Source: Mariniphaga sp041687255 (GTDB lineage: Bacteria > Bacteroidota > Bacteroidia > Bacteroidales > Prolixibacteraceae). From it: a stretch of 64,000 nt of DNA. The position numbers were made by a program, and so were the translations under genes. Location of the stretch: positions 248,001 through 312,000 of the forward strand of contig JAWLCL010000005.1 of assembly GCA_041687255.1 (NCBI GenBank), written 5' to 3'. The notes below the pieces were generated by a model. The model was not told where the DNA came from. It made no database searches and saw nothing but the letters and a program-made list of their open reading frames with translations. Positions 35,052 through 44,561 of the stretch are shown piece by piece (the stretch's first letter is position 1; the number at the start of each line of letters is the position of its first letter).

Positions 35052-37421
35052 TTAATCTTCTGATGTATCCATTTCGTCGATTACCCTGATTTTATTTTTC
35101 AGAAATTCTATTTTCTCCTTGGTTTGCTCAATTTTACGTTGAACATCCTCGATTAATGATTCGGCATTTTTTGATTTTGCAAAGAAACCAATGTTGTTAT
35201 CGAGCAATACCAGGTCGTTTTCCAGTTGTTTAAGCTTCGACATGTACTTGTCTCTTTCCATGCGCATTTTGTTCTGGCCACGGGAAGATTCGGAAAACGA
35301 AACCATTTTTGTTCTGAATTTTAACAAGTTTCGTTTTGATTCATCGATTTTCAGTTCATCGAACAAACGGTTAATGGAGTCCCTGAATTTTTTCTGAACT
35401 TCATCTTTTTTCTTAATGGGCACATGCCCGATTTCTGTCCACCTGCGTTGGAAATCCTTCAAACGATTGAGGTTTTTATCCACATCGCCTGTCGATTTAA
35501 AATTCTCCACTTCTTTAATTAGCTCCAGCTTTTTATTAAGGTTATCCACCTGTTCGGTGTCTATTTCAGAAAAATGTTCCGATTTCTTGTCAAAGAAATA
35601 ATCGCAGGCAGCCCTGAACCGCTTCCACAATGGGTCGGAATGTTTCCTTGGAACAGGACCTATCTCTTTCCACTGTTTCTGGATATTAATTAAATCCTGG
35701 GTAGCTTTCCTCCAATCGGTACTTTCTTTCAAAGCTTCAGCCTGAAGACAAAGGTCGATTTTCATCTGCAGGTTATTTTGCTGCAGTTCCTTGTTTTTAG
35801 AGTAGAATTCCCGTTTTGCATCGAAGAATTTATCACAAGCCTCCCTGAATCGGCTGTATATTTTATTGTTGTCTTTGCGCGGTGCGAAGCCAATTGTTCT
35901 CCAGACCTTTTGCAGGTTAACCACCTCTTTTGATTTCTCGCTCCACTCTTTATGGCTGTCAATTTCCATTTCATTAATCTCTTCCACCTTTTCGCAAAGC
36001 GCTCTTTTGGCTTCCAGGTTCTTTTTTTGTTCCTGCTTTCGGTTCTCAAAGAAATCCTGGTACTGTTTATTGATTTTTGATGTAGCGGCTTTAAACCTTT
36101 CCCAGATATCGTCCTTGTTTTCACGGGGAACAGGTCCCACCTCACGCCAGCGATCATGAAGTTTCTGCAGTTGATTAAATGCTTTGATGGTATTAGTTTC
36201 CAGCAGCAGTTCTTCGGCCTGTTCGCAAAGACGTATTTTCACTTCCAGATTCTTTTTCAGATCGAGATCCCGAAGCTCCTGGTTGATTTTAATATAGTCG
36301 TAGAAGTTTTCAACATGAAAATGATAGGTATCCCACAAGTCCTTCATTTTAGCTTGTGGCACAGGTCCAATTTCACGCCAGCGGTGTTGCAATTCCCTGA
36401 AGTCCTGAAATGTTTTGTTAATTGATTCTTCTTTATGGATCAATCCTTTGATTTCTTCAATAATGTCATATTTCTGCTGCAGGTTACCTTCTTTTTCCCC
36501 CTCCAGCTTTTTATTGAACTCATGGCGCACCTGGCGATAACGTTTCAGCAGTTCCTTCATATCCTGTTCATATGGATTTTCCTGCTCCTGAAATTCCTCC
36601 TCATCACCTCCCTCTTCAACAAACTGCCGTTTCTGCTCTTCCGTTTCTTCCGATACCTTTTTATAAAAAGCTGCCTTTATGGCTTCCACTTCCTCTTTTA
36701 TATCATGATCGCCATTGCTATCCAGAACAGAATTCAGTTCATTAATCAGTTCAATAAGGGTATATGTAGCATAATCCGATTTTTCTGCCTCTTCCCGAGG
36801 TTCAGACTTAGCTGTTTTTTCCGATGACTTTTTGCTTTCTGCTTCCCCCTCTTCTTTTGAGGCTTTTGGTGTTATCCCGGCAACAGATTTTTTTGCAGAT
36901 GATTCTTCTGCCGGTTTTTCTTCGGTCTGTTCATCAGCAACCGGCTTTTCTTCTTCTGATGAACCCTTTTCCTGCGTACCGGATGTAATTTCCGGTTCTT
37001 CTTCCTGCGCAGGTTTTTCTGGAACTGAAGATTCCTCTTTCTCGTCAGCTGTTTCTGCTTTTTCTTCTTCAGCCAATAATTCACCGCTCCCGGCCGGTTG
37101 ATCATCCGGCGACGGATCGTTTGAAGCTTCATCTTCCGGCTTCTGCTCTTCCTGTTCTTTGGAGCTCCCGGCTTTCTGCGCATCATCCTGCACAGGTTCA
37201 CCGGCATCATCAGCCTCCGGTTCAGTGCTTTTTTCGTTCTCAGGATTTGTATCCGCTTTATCGCCGTCAGAATCGTGAACTACATTCTCTGAATTCTCTT
37301 CAGCTTTTTTAGCAGGTGCTTCTTTTTTTGTTTCCTCATTATTAGCAGGCAGTCCGGTTTTATCATCCTCATTCTGCGTGCTCTTTAACCCATCGGGGTT
37401 TTTCAGATCTTCAGGTTTCAT
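35052..37421 (-). CDS. DUF349 repeat protein with acidic N-terminal tail
   Basis: A 789-residue cytosolic protein. Residues 1-215 are low complexity (E, K, A, P, S, D) and probably disordered. From about 300 on there are five DUF349 repeats, each about 75 residues, recognisable by WREIGPVP, WREVGPVP, WRTIGFAP, WKEIGPVP and WTEIGHVP, followed by a helical pair. The C-terminal 80 residues form a predicted coiled coil. DUF349 proteins of this long type are general in Bacteroidota and of unknown role. The three-helix repeats suggest a scaffold or nucleic-acid-associated function (inference). Monocistronic, with its own terminator. Confidence 0.88.
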   Translation of the reverse strand: MKPEDLKNPDGLKSTQNEDDKTGLPANNEETKKEAPAKKAEENSENVVHDSDGDKADTNPENEKSTEPEADDAGEPVQDDAQKAGSSKEQEEQKPEDEASNDPSPDDQPAGSGELLAEEEKAETADEKEESSVPEKPAQEEEPEITSGTQEKGSSEEEKPVADEQTEEKPAEESSAKKSVAGITPKASKEEGEAESKKSSEKTAKSEPREEAEKSDYATYTLIELINELNSVLDSNGDHDIKEEVEAIKAAFYKKVSEETEEQKRQFVEEGGDEEEFQEQENPYEQDMKELLKRYRQVRHEFNKKLEGEKEGNLQQKYDIIEEIKGLIHKEESINKTFQDFRELQHRWREIGPVPQAKMKDLWDTYHFHVENFYDYIKINQELRDLDLKKNLEVKIRLCEQAEELLLETNTIKAFNQLQKLHDRWREVGPVPRENKDDIWERFKAATSKINKQYQDFFENRKQEQKKNLEAKRALCEKVEEINEMEIDSHKEWSEKSKEVVNLQKVWRTIGFAPRKDNNKIYSRFREACDKFFDAKREFYSKNKELQQNNLQMKIDLCLQAEALKESTDWRKATQDLINIQKQWKEIGPVPRKHSDPLWKRFRAACDYFFDKKSEHFSEIDTEQVDNLNKKLELIKEVENFKSTGDVDKNLNRLKDFQRRWTEIGHVPIKKKDEVQKKFRDSINRLFDELKIDESKRNLLKFRTKMVSFSESSRGQNKMRMERDKYMSKLKQLENDLVLLDNNIGFFAKSKNAESLIEDVQRKIEQTKEKIEFLKNKIRVIDEMDTSED

Positions 37422-37729
37422 CTACAAAATTTTAATTACCATTTACTATGGTGTACATTATAACAGACTACGAAAATAGGGAATTACACATTAATACTCA
37501 AAGAATTTGAAATCATTTTAAATGATAGTGTTACAGTAAAATGAATTTTATTTGTTCCATTCCCCGTCAATAAAATGATAAGCTCTGAGCGAATATGCTG
37601 CATAACATCTGTAAAAGTTTAATTTCCAAACAAATCAGCGAAAAAAAAATTTTATATTTAAGAAATTTATTCTATTTTATGAGTCTGATGCAGCAGCAAT
37701 AAAACAATAAATTAAAACGAGTAAACCGG
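37422..37729. other. Intergenic region between divergent genes
   Basis: A/T-rich stretch holding the start regions of the DUF349 gene (minus) and the ArsC-like gene (plus). No gene or clear -7 match was recognised. Confidence 0.4.
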
Positions 37730-38167
37730 ATGAAGATATTTTTTTTAAGCAACCAGAATTCGTGCAGGAGCCAAATGGCTGAAGCCATTCTCCGAAGTTT
37801 TGATAAAGAACTTGAGATTTACTCGGCAGGAATTGAGCCTTCGGGACATGTGAGCCCTATTGCCATAGATGTTATGGCAGAAAAAGGCATTAATCTGAAG
37901 CCTCATGTGCCTCAGCATTACTCAAACTTTACGGACATTGAGTTTGATTTTCTGATTACAGTTGGAGATGGCACTGTAGAAGAACTAAAAATTCCTCCAA
38001 TTAAGCACAAGCGTAAAATGCACCTGGGATTTCAAAATCCGTACAAAAATTCCGGGAGTAAAGAGGAAATAAGACAAAAATGCCGGGAGATAAGGGATGA
38101 AATATTCACGGAAATGGATTATTTCTATCACCGTATCCTCAGCAGACAAAAAGCAAAATCAAGTTAG
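37730..38167 (+). CDS. ArsC/low-molecular-weight PTP-fold protein lacking catalytic residues
   Basis: A 145-residue protein aligning end to end with thioredoxin-type arsenate reductase/LMW phosphatase: NSCRSQMAEAIL, YSAGIEPSGHVSPIAIDVM, FDFLITVGDG and CREIRDEI. The P-loop reads SNQNSCRS instead of CTGNSCRS, so the nucleophilic Cys is Ser (S7, codon AGC). The two redox Cys of ArsC (TLCGD and KCP regions) are absent (ITVGD; EELK). The general-acid Asp of the DP motif is Asn (N103 in FQNP). The fold is otherwise intact. It is probably a binding or regulatory pseudoenzyme, not an arsenate reductase. No ars genes are nearby. It overlaps convergent aminopeptidase P by 4 bp. Confidence 0.85.
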   Translation: MKIFFLSNQNSCRSQMAEAILRSFDKELEIYSAGIEPSGHVSPIAIDVMAEKGINLKPHVPQHYSNFTDIEFDFLITVGDGTVEELKIPPIKHKRKMHLGFQNPYKNSGSKEEIRQKCREIRDEIFTEMDYFYHRILSRQKAKSS

Positions 38168-39552
38168 CCCGAAACAGTTTTTTCCACATCCTCAGGATTA
38201 ACGGGTACACGTTTTCCAATGATCTCACTTCCTGAGCCTGTAACAAGGATATCATCCTCCAGGCGTATGCCTCCAAAATCGCGATACTTATTTACTTCAT
38301 CGAAATTTATATAATCGGCATTTGTTTTATCTTTTTGCCACTGATCAATCAATGCAGGAATAAAATATATTCCGGGTTCGTTTGTAAGCACAAAGCCCTC
38401 CTGCAGCTTCCGGCCCAACCTGAGAGCTGCAGTACCAAACTGGTCGGAAGGTCTGGTTTCCTCATCAAAGCCCACGTGAATCTGCCCCAGGTCCTCCATA
38501 TCGTGCACATCGAGGCCCATCATGTGCCCCAATCCATGCGGGAAGAAAAGAGCATGCGCTCCATTTTGCACCGCCTCCTTAACATCGCCTTTCATAAGTC
38601 CCAGTTCCTTCAGGCCTGCAGCAATGACTTCACTTGCTGCCATGTGAACGGATAAATAAGTTACTCCGGGTTTTATGAGTTCTGTTGCTTTATTGTTGGC
38701 TGCCAATACAATTTCGTAAATTTCACGTTGTTTTTGGGTAAATTTACCACCAACCGGAATTGTCCGGGTAAAATCGGAAGCATAGTGCAGCAGCGATTCA
38801 GCTCCAGCATCCACCAGCATCAGTCTTCCTTTTTCCAGAAGCTGCGAATGGTCGTGGTTGTGCAGTGTTTCACCATTCTGCGACAGGATAACCGGGAAAG
38901 AGACCATACCTCCGCCAGCGATGGCAATACCCTCAATGGCGCCTGCTATTTCCTGCTCCCACACACCCGGCCTGGCCATTTTCATGGCTGCAACATGCAT
39001 GTTATAACCCGTTATACAGGCACGTTTTATTTCTTCTATTTCAACCGGTTCTTTCACCGAGCGAAGGTCAACAACAGCCTTTATCAGCTCCTGAGATGCA
39101 TGACCTGCCAACCGTGCTGCCGGAAGCTCAAGCAGTTCCTCAAGCCAAAGTTTGTTATCGGCCCGGTATGGTGGCAGAATATGCACTTTCACACCCTGCT
39201 TGAGTTTATCGGCTAAAAAAGTACTAAGCTTTGAAAGAGGCGCTGTTTTGGTAACCCCTGCCTTTGCAGCATTTTCCTGAACAGAAACCTGCGGCCCCAT
39301 CCATATGATGTCGTCAATATCAGCGTCGTTACCAAATATACGGTCTTCTCCGCTGTCAAAATCAATAACACCTGCCACACCCGGAAAGTCAAGGCCGAAA
39401 AAGTACAAAAAGGAACTGTCTTGCCTGAAGCGATAAGTATTGGCAGGATAATTCATGGCAGATTCATCATTGCCTAAAAACAACGCCACTCCGTTTTTTA
39501 TTTTGTCTTTAAGTTTATTTCTCCTGTTAATGTAAATTTCCTTTTCAAACAT
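38164..39552 (-). CDS. Xaa-Pro aminopeptidase (aminopeptidase P family, M24B)
   Basis: A 462-residue metallopeptidase removing N-terminal residues before proline. The N-terminal creatinase-like domain (YPANTYRFRQDSSFLYFFG, as in PepP) is followed by the pita-bread domain. The dinuclear ligands are visible: Asp in MLVDAGAE, Asp in ASDFTRTIPV, His in FFPHGLGHMMGLDVHD, Glu in LTNEPGIYF and Glu in IRLEDDILV. No signal peptide, so cytosolic. Single gene, divergent from the fucosidase. Confidence 0.93.
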   Translation of the reverse strand: MFEKEIYINRRNKLKDKIKNGVALFLGNDESAMNYPANTYRFRQDSSFLYFFGLDFPGVAGVIDFDSGEDRIFGNDADIDDIIWMGPQVSVQENAAKAGVTKTAPLSKLSTFLADKLKQGVKVHILPPYRADNKLWLEELLELPAARLAGHASQELIKAVVDLRSVKEPVEIEEIKRACITGYNMHVAAMKMARPGVWEQEIAGAIEGIAIAGGGMVSFPVILSQNGETLHNHDHSQLLEKGRLMLVDAGAESLLHYASDFTRTIPVGGKFTQKQREIYEIVLAANNKATELIKPGVTYLSVHMAASEVIAAGLKELGLMKGDVKEAVQNGAHALFFPHGLGHMMGLDVHDMEDLGQIHVGFDEETRPSDQFGTAALRLGRKLQEGFVLTNEPGIYFIPALIDQWQKDKTNADYINFDEVNKYRDFGGIRLEDDILVTGSGSEIIGKRVPVNPEDVEKTVSG

Positions 39553-39688
39553 ATCTTCTTTTATTTTCTTTTGATTCTTCTACGAATATAGAACTTTTTA
39601 AGCTGTTTATTTTTAAATTGCGTATCAAATTACATATCCGGATGAACCGGGCGTTAATAAAACAACCGTATAATCATAACCTTAGACT

Positions 39689-41332
39689 ATGAAAAAGTTA
39701 TTGATGGGCCTTTGTTTCCTTTTTCTCTTCACCGGCGTTGAATCACAGGAAAAGAACAGGGAAGATTTCCTGAACCTGAACAAAAAAGAGCGGCTGGAGT
39801 GGTTTCGGGAGCTTGGATTTGGAATGTTTATCCACTTCAGCTTTGACAGCCAGCTGGGGATAGTCATCAGTCATTCAATGGCAGGGGCATCGGATGACTA
39901 CCTGCACCGTTTTGTTAATGAACTGCCAAAGAGTTTCAAGCCAAAGGAATTTGCACCTGAAGAAATTGCTGCTCTTGCCAAACTGGCCGGAATGAAGTAC
40001 ATTGTTTTTACCACTAAGCATCATTCGGGATTTTGCATGTGGGATACTAAAACCACCGGGTTTAACATCATGAATACCCCCTACGGAAAGGATTTACTTG
40101 CCCAATATGTTAATGCAACACGTGAAGCCGGGCTGGCAGTGGGGTTCTACTATTCACCTGAAGATTTTAATTTCCTCTACGAAAACAACCTTCAGGTACG
40201 CAGGCAGTTTCCTGAGCCCCTGCCTGAGAGCATTATGGACGATTACCTTGAGCTTGTGGAGCTTCAGTGTATGGAGCTGATGACTCAATACGACAATATT
40301 GATATTATCTTTTTTGATGGCGGAGAAGGGCCTCTGCAGGAAAAATGCAAGGCAGTGGTTTGGGAACTTCAACCCGACATAGTAGTTACCCGGGGGGCCA
40401 TAAAAACCCCGGAGCAGACCGTTCCCGGCACCGTATCATCCGAACCGTGGGAATCGTGCATTACCATGGGTACCCAATGGGCCTGGAAGCCCACTAATGA
40501 AGAATATAAATCAGGAGCACGGCTTATAGAGTTGCTGATAGAAACCCGTGCCAAGGGAGGGAACCTGCTCTTAAATGTTGGTCCAAAGCCTGACGGCCGG
40601 TTACCCGAAGAGCAAGAGGCAAACCTGCGGGAAATGGCAGCCTGGCATTTCATCAATCGTGAAGCAATAGGGGGTGTACAGCCCTGGATTTTACCTCATG
40701 AAGAGAACATCTGGTTCACCTGGAAGCCGGAGGAAGAAACAGTTTATGCCGCCCTCACCAGAATTCCGGACTGGAGCAGAGGAGAACGCAAGGAGTTTTT
40801 GATTAAATCGGTTCAGGCATCTGAGAACACAACAGTGAGTGTGTTGGGCCAATCAGGTGAATTGGTAGAGTACCAGCCAGAAACTGATGCCCGCACGTAT
40901 TTTGAACAAAAAGAGGATGGTTTGCACGTTTCCTGTGTAAGAGCCCAGCGCATCTACAACAACCATAAGTGGCACAATCCCCTGGTAATAAAAATAACGA
41001 ATGCCGGTCCGGCAATGGTGCCGCCGGTGGTAAGCACCTCCCCTGCCGGTTTTACCAATCAGAAGAATAATGTGGTCTTAAAAGGAGAAATTCTGGACAC
41101 AGGCGATGCAGAAAATCTGAAGGTTGGATTCCAGTACCGGGAATATGCAGGGTTCGTGGAAGAGTTGTATTCCGATGAATGGAAAGAAACTGAAACAGTT
41201 GAAATGACAGGAATTGGAGAATTCACAATCGACCCCAAAATAAAAAAAATGAACAGGGAATACCAGGCAAGGGCATTTGTTGATCATCCAAAGATGAGGG
41301 TATATGGCGATATTATTCGCTTTCGTTATTAA
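39689..41332 (+). CDS. Exported alpha-L-fucosidase (GH29)
   Basis: A 547-residue protein with a signal peptide (MKKLLMGLCFLFLFTGVESQ). The GH29 barrel shows MFIHFSFDS, AGMKYIVFTTKHHSGFCMWD, GLAVGFYYSPEDF and the nucleophile Asp in IIFFDGGEG (D210). RAKGGNLLLNVGPKPDGRLP closes the catalytic domain. A C-terminal beta-sandwich follows (about 340-547). It releases fucose from glycans outside the inner membrane. No SusC/SusD or fucose-pathway genes are adjacent; the next gene is a symporter on the same strand, 72 bp on. Confidence 0.92.
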   Translation: MKKLLMGLCFLFLFTGVESQEKNREDFLNLNKKERLEWFRELGFGMFIHFSFDSQLGIVISHSMAGASDDYLHRFVNELPKSFKPKEFAPEEIAALAKLAGMKYIVFTTKHHSGFCMWDTKTTGFNIMNTPYGKDLLAQYVNATREAGLAVGFYYSPEDFNFLYENNLQVRRQFPEPLPESIMDDYLELVELQCMELMTQYDNIDIIFFDGGEGPLQEKCKAVVWELQPDIVVTRGAIKTPEQTVPGTVSSEPWESCITMGTQWAWKPTNEEYKSGARLIELLIETRAKGGNLLLNVGPKPDGRLPEEQEANLREMAAWHFINREAIGGVQPWILPHEENIWFTWKPEEETVYAALTRIPDWSRGERKEFLIKSVQASENTTVSVLGQSGELVEYQPETDARTYFEQKEDGLHVSCVRAQRIYNNHKWHNPLVIKITNAGPAMVPPVVSTSPAGFTNQKNNVVLKGEILDTGDAENLKVGFQYREYAGFVEELYSDEWKETETVEMTGIGEFTIDPKIKKMNREYQARAFVDHPKMRVYGDIIRFRY

Positions 41333-41404
41333 TTTGTTTTTTGTCAAATCTGATAAATAAATTATTTTAGCAAGCCTTTACAAAACCTTTTTAAAACCGG
41401 AAAT

Positions 41405-42631
41405 GTGAGCATATTAAAAATCAGGTTGCACTGGCAAATTCTAATTGCTTTTATACTGGCCGTATTGTTCGGTTACTTTATTCCCCAGGGGGTTCCTTAT
41501 GTTGCCTGGATGGGTGACATTTTTCTCCGCTCCCTGAAAATGGTTATCATACCCTTGGTTTTCAGCTCCATTATCAGTGGAGTGACCAGCATGGGCGATG
41601 GAAAAAACCTTGGGCGGCTGGGGCTAAAAACCATGGCTTATTACCTCACCACCAGTGCACTTGCCATTTTAACAGGACTTGCAGTGGTTAACGTGGTTAA
41701 ACCCGGTGTGGGTGTCGACCTTGGTTTCTCAAAGTCGGTTGAAGGACTGGCTGAACAAGCCGGCTCAGTAAAGGACATTTTTTACCGGCTCATTCCGGAA
41801 AACATAATTGACTCAATGGCGCAGGGTGATATTCTCCCGGTTATTTTCTTTGCCATACTTTTTGGATTTTTCATTACAAAATCCGAAGAAAACTACCGGC
41901 TGGGCCTGACAAATTTTTTCGATTCGCTGTTCCAGGTAATGATGAAAGTTACTCTTTTCATTATCCGGTTCACACCCCTTGGGATTTTTGGCATTGTGGC
42001 CAGGGAGGTGCAGCGCAATGCCGGGGAACTTGTCAGCATTGCCGGCAGCCTTGCAATATACAGTCTATGTGTAGTAGGGGCTTTACTTTTTCATGCACTG
42101 GTATCGCTGCCGTTGATTGTACGGATAATGGGAAAGGCAAAACCCTATGCGCACCTGAAAAACATGACTGTTCCGCTGCTCACAGCTTTTTCAACTTCAT
42201 CATCAAGTGCAACCCTGCCTCTGACAATGGAAGCATTGGAAAATCAAAGCGGGGTTTCAAATAAAATATCAAGCTTTACGCTTCCGTTGGGAGCAACAAT
42301 CAATATGGACGGCACAGCCTTGTACGAATGTGTTGCCGCCATGTTCATTGCCCAGGCCTATGGCGTCGACTTATCATTCACACAACAGGTGCTTGTGGTG
42401 GTTACCGCTTTACTGGCTTCAATCGGAGCTGCAGGAATACCAATGGCAGGACTGGTTATGATAACTGTTGTTCTCACAGCCGTAGGACTGCCACTGGAAG
42501 GCATTGGGCTGATACTCGCTGTTGACCGGATTCTGGACATGATACGCACCTCAGTTAATGTATGGAGCGACAGCTGCGGAGCAGTGATTATTGCACGTAC
42601 AGAAAAAGAGGAAACTTTGGTGGGCTTGTAA
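41405..42631 (+). CDS. Dicarboxylate/amino acid:cation symporter (DAACS, GltP/DctA-like)
   Basis: A 408-residue inner-membrane transporter with eight helices and two hairpins. The family core is complete: SSSSATLPLTMEALE (hairpin 1 serine motif), GATINMDGTALYE (NMDGT cation/substrate motif) and SIGAAGIPMAGLVMI (hairpin 2). Likely substrates are glutamate, aspartate or C4-dicarboxylates, with Na+ or H+. The start is taken as GTG at 41405 because the ATG two bases earlier is out of frame and stops at once. It may be cotranscribed with the fucosidase gene. Confidence 0.92.
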   Translation: MSILKIRLHWQILIAFILAVLFGYFIPQGVPYVAWMGDIFLRSLKMVIIPLVFSSIISGVTSMGDGKNLGRLGLKTMAYYLTTSALAILTGLAVVNVVKPGVGVDLGFSKSVEGLAEQAGSVKDIFYRLIPENIIDSMAQGDILPVIFFAILFGFFITKSEENYRLGLTNFFDSLFQVMMKVTLFIIRFTPLGIFGIVAREVQRNAGELVSIAGSLAIYSLCVVGALLFHALVSLPLIVRIMGKAKPYAHLKNMTVPLLTAFSTSSSSATLPLTMEALENQSGVSNKISSFTLPLGATINMDGTALYECVAAMFIAQAYGVDLSFTQQVLVVVTALLASIGAAGIPMAGLVMITVVLTAVGLPLEGIGLILAVDRILDMIRTSVNVWSDSCGAVIIARTEKEETLVGL

Positions 42632-42692
42632 TTTCTTTTAACTTCAATTAATAGTATTAACAAATAACAAAAAACAAAAATTCAGAAGGATT

Positions 42693-43832
42693 ATGAAAAG
42701 CAATTTTTTAAAATTTATTGTTTTATTAGTTCTTATTACCAATCTTCACGGCTGCAGGAACAATGATGCAGACATTTCGTACGATCGCAGTTATATCGAT
42801 GAGATAAAAGCTGCGCGCAAGGACATTTCCTATTATATGGCACGGAATTTCGTTCCCGGAGCCAATGTTGCCGTTGCAAAGGAAGGAAAAATTATTTATT
42901 CCGAAGGAATTGGCCTTGCCTCAAAAGATTTGGAAGTACCGGCTAAACGTTCAACAAAATTCCGGATAGGTGAGGTTTCTGAAATTTTCACTTCACTACT
43001 TTATCATTTGCTGGCTGAAGACGGCACCTTGCACCCCGATTCAACAGTTCAGTCGTATTACCCTCACTTTCCGGAAAAAAAATACAAACTTCCCCTTAGC
43101 CACCTTGTGCAGCAAACCTCGGGCATCAGAATGTCTACCCCTGAGGAGGACGAGTGGCGGGGTTTAAATGTCCCGATACAGAAAGGCATCGAAAATTTCC
43201 GGAACGATTCACTGGTGGCAGCCCCCGGAAACTACCAGGTCACAACCATGTTTAACTACAACCTGCTGGGTGCAGTTATGGAAGAAACAACCGGCCTTCA
43301 GTTTCATAACCTGCTGGAAAAATTTATAACCGATACATTAGGACTTGAAAGCACACAGGTTGATAATCCGTTTGTTGTTGTAAAAAACCGCTCCGATTAT
43401 TTCGATCATAATTTCATTGCTCAAGTTGTACATGCCACCTTTAAGGATATGAGGTACCGTGCTCCTTCCGAAGGGTTGCTGTCGAATGCCGAAGACCTGG
43501 TAAAACTGGGCAATGCCCTGCTCTATTCAGGTTACATTTCGAACGACATACGGGAAAAACTCTTTGAACCCATTGTTCTGGCAAACAACATGCCTGCAAA
43601 TATGACCAACGGCTGGCTACTGCTTGAAGACCTTTCGGGAAGAAAGTTTTACGGGAAAAGCGGCAGTGTTACCGGAGGCAGTGCAGCAATTCTTATTTAT
43701 CCCGAAGATGAACTGGTGGTGGCTTTTGCCTCCAATTTGAGTTCAATAAACGAAGACCTGCCGGTGTTTCCTATAGCAGGTCATTTTTTACAGGATGAAA
43801 AGCAGGAGCAGCAAGCTACAGAAAAAGAGTAA
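42693..43832 (+). CDS. Beta-lactamase-fold (class C/serine hydrolase) lipoprotein with lost catalytic motifs
   Basis: A 379-residue protein with a signal peptide and lipobox (LITNLHGC, Cys21). It follows the beta-lactamase/PBP-like pattern throughout: ARNFVPGANVAVAKEGKIIYSEG, STKFRIG, LLYHLLAEDGTLHPDSTV, LPLSHLVQQTSGI, PSEGLLSNAEDLVKLGNALL, and GKSGSVTGGSAAILIYP. The SxxK box (normally FRIGSVSK) reads FRIGEVSE (E94, E97), and the YxN box reads TTM (184-186). Only the third motif, KSG (322-324), is kept. The frame is intact, so this is likely a pseudoenzyme retained for binding. It may be part of a symporter operon (61-bp gap). Confidence 0.82.
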   Translation: MKSNFLKFIVLLVLITNLHGCRNNDADISYDRSYIDEIKAARKDISYYMARNFVPGANVAVAKEGKIIYSEGIGLASKDLEVPAKRSTKFRIGEVSEIFTSLLYHLLAEDGTLHPDSTVQSYYPHFPEKKYKLPLSHLVQQTSGIRMSTPEEDEWRGLNVPIQKGIENFRNDSLVAAPGNYQVTTMFNYNLLGAVMEETTGLQFHNLLEKFITDTLGLESTQVDNPFVVVKNRSDYFDHNFIAQVVHATFKDMRYRAPSEGLLSNAEDLVKLGNALLYSGYISNDIREKLFEPIVLANNMPANMTNGWLLLEDLSGRKFYGKSGSVTGGSAAILIYPEDELVVAFASNLSSINEDLPVFPIAGHFLQDEKQEQQATEKE

Positions 43833-43944
43833 GAATAAATGGGTAACAGTTCTGACTAAAAGCAGCATGAGGGACCGATAAAAGCTGCTTTTAAAAGATG
43901 CTGAAGTTTTTTCTCAAAGAAAAACATACAGGGGAGACAACCTT

Positions 43945-44060
43945 TAATCTGTTATTTAACAAACTTGAGGGAGATTATGTATGTGGCGCAAATATTGCAT
44001 CAAATAATATGATGCATGAAGCGCCGCATCATGGCCCCGCAACGAAGCCGTCTTTGCGAG
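43945..44060 (-). repeat. Family A repeat, partial copy 2a
   Basis: TTTAACAAACTTGAGGGAGA, then GTGGCGCAAAT, ATCAAATAATATG and GCGCCGCATCATG, then GAAGCCGTCTTTGCGAG, follow the same order as 6588-6690 of copy 1. It is more diverged and stops at about 44060. It contains the GCG...CGC hairpin of the family. The 84-codon frame across it is judged spurious. Confidence 0.65.
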
Positions 44061-44561
44061 TTTTCACCAAAAATTTTTGGGCACAATTAGAAAATAACAT
44101 GGTGCAACACCATCTTTTGCACCTGATTCTATATAATAAGTCTAACAAATGAATGTCATTGATAATATGTTACTTTCAAAACCCCGTCATTGGTAGCGGG
44201 GTTTCAATAAAAAACCAAACCTTCAAACAGGTGTTGTATTCTATTCATTGTCACCGGCATTGGCAAATTGGATAGCGCGGCAATCTGTTAATAATCGCAC
44301 CGGCCAATAACGATTAAAGTAAGGCTTTTGCCATTCGCAACAGATTGCTTCGCCCCGCTTGCAGTATGCGAAGGGTTGTTTTCTGATAAAAGACTATGCT
44401 TATTTTCACGAAAGCTCCTTTTTTTTGAAGCGAGTCTCGCAATGACGACTCCGTTGGAGAGTAAAGGCGAATGAAGGGCAGCGCGTACGGCTACATTTGA
44501 AAAAATGATTAATTTACGATTTAAAGTTATTCATTTGAAAGTTCGGTTGAATACCGAGGGG
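44061..44561. repeat. Diverged family A core and hairpins in the gap before ftsY
   Basis: No gene recognised. It has GCGCGGCAATCTGTTA...CAACAGATTGCTTCGCCCC (44275-44356), the same inverted-repeat core as copies 1 and 3, and GCAGTATGCGAAGG after it. A GCGAGTCTCGCAATGACGAC word follows at 44430-44449. AAACCCCG...CGGGGTTT (44179-44204) could end transcription. AAAGTTATTCATTTG (44523-44537) also occurs next to copy 1 near 7082. Confidence 0.55.

Noticed and set aside
43898..44152. 84-codon plus-strand frame after the serine-hydrolase lookalike
   Set aside because: It crosses repeat copy 2a and a hairpin; composition and lack of any family pattern indicate a spurious frame.
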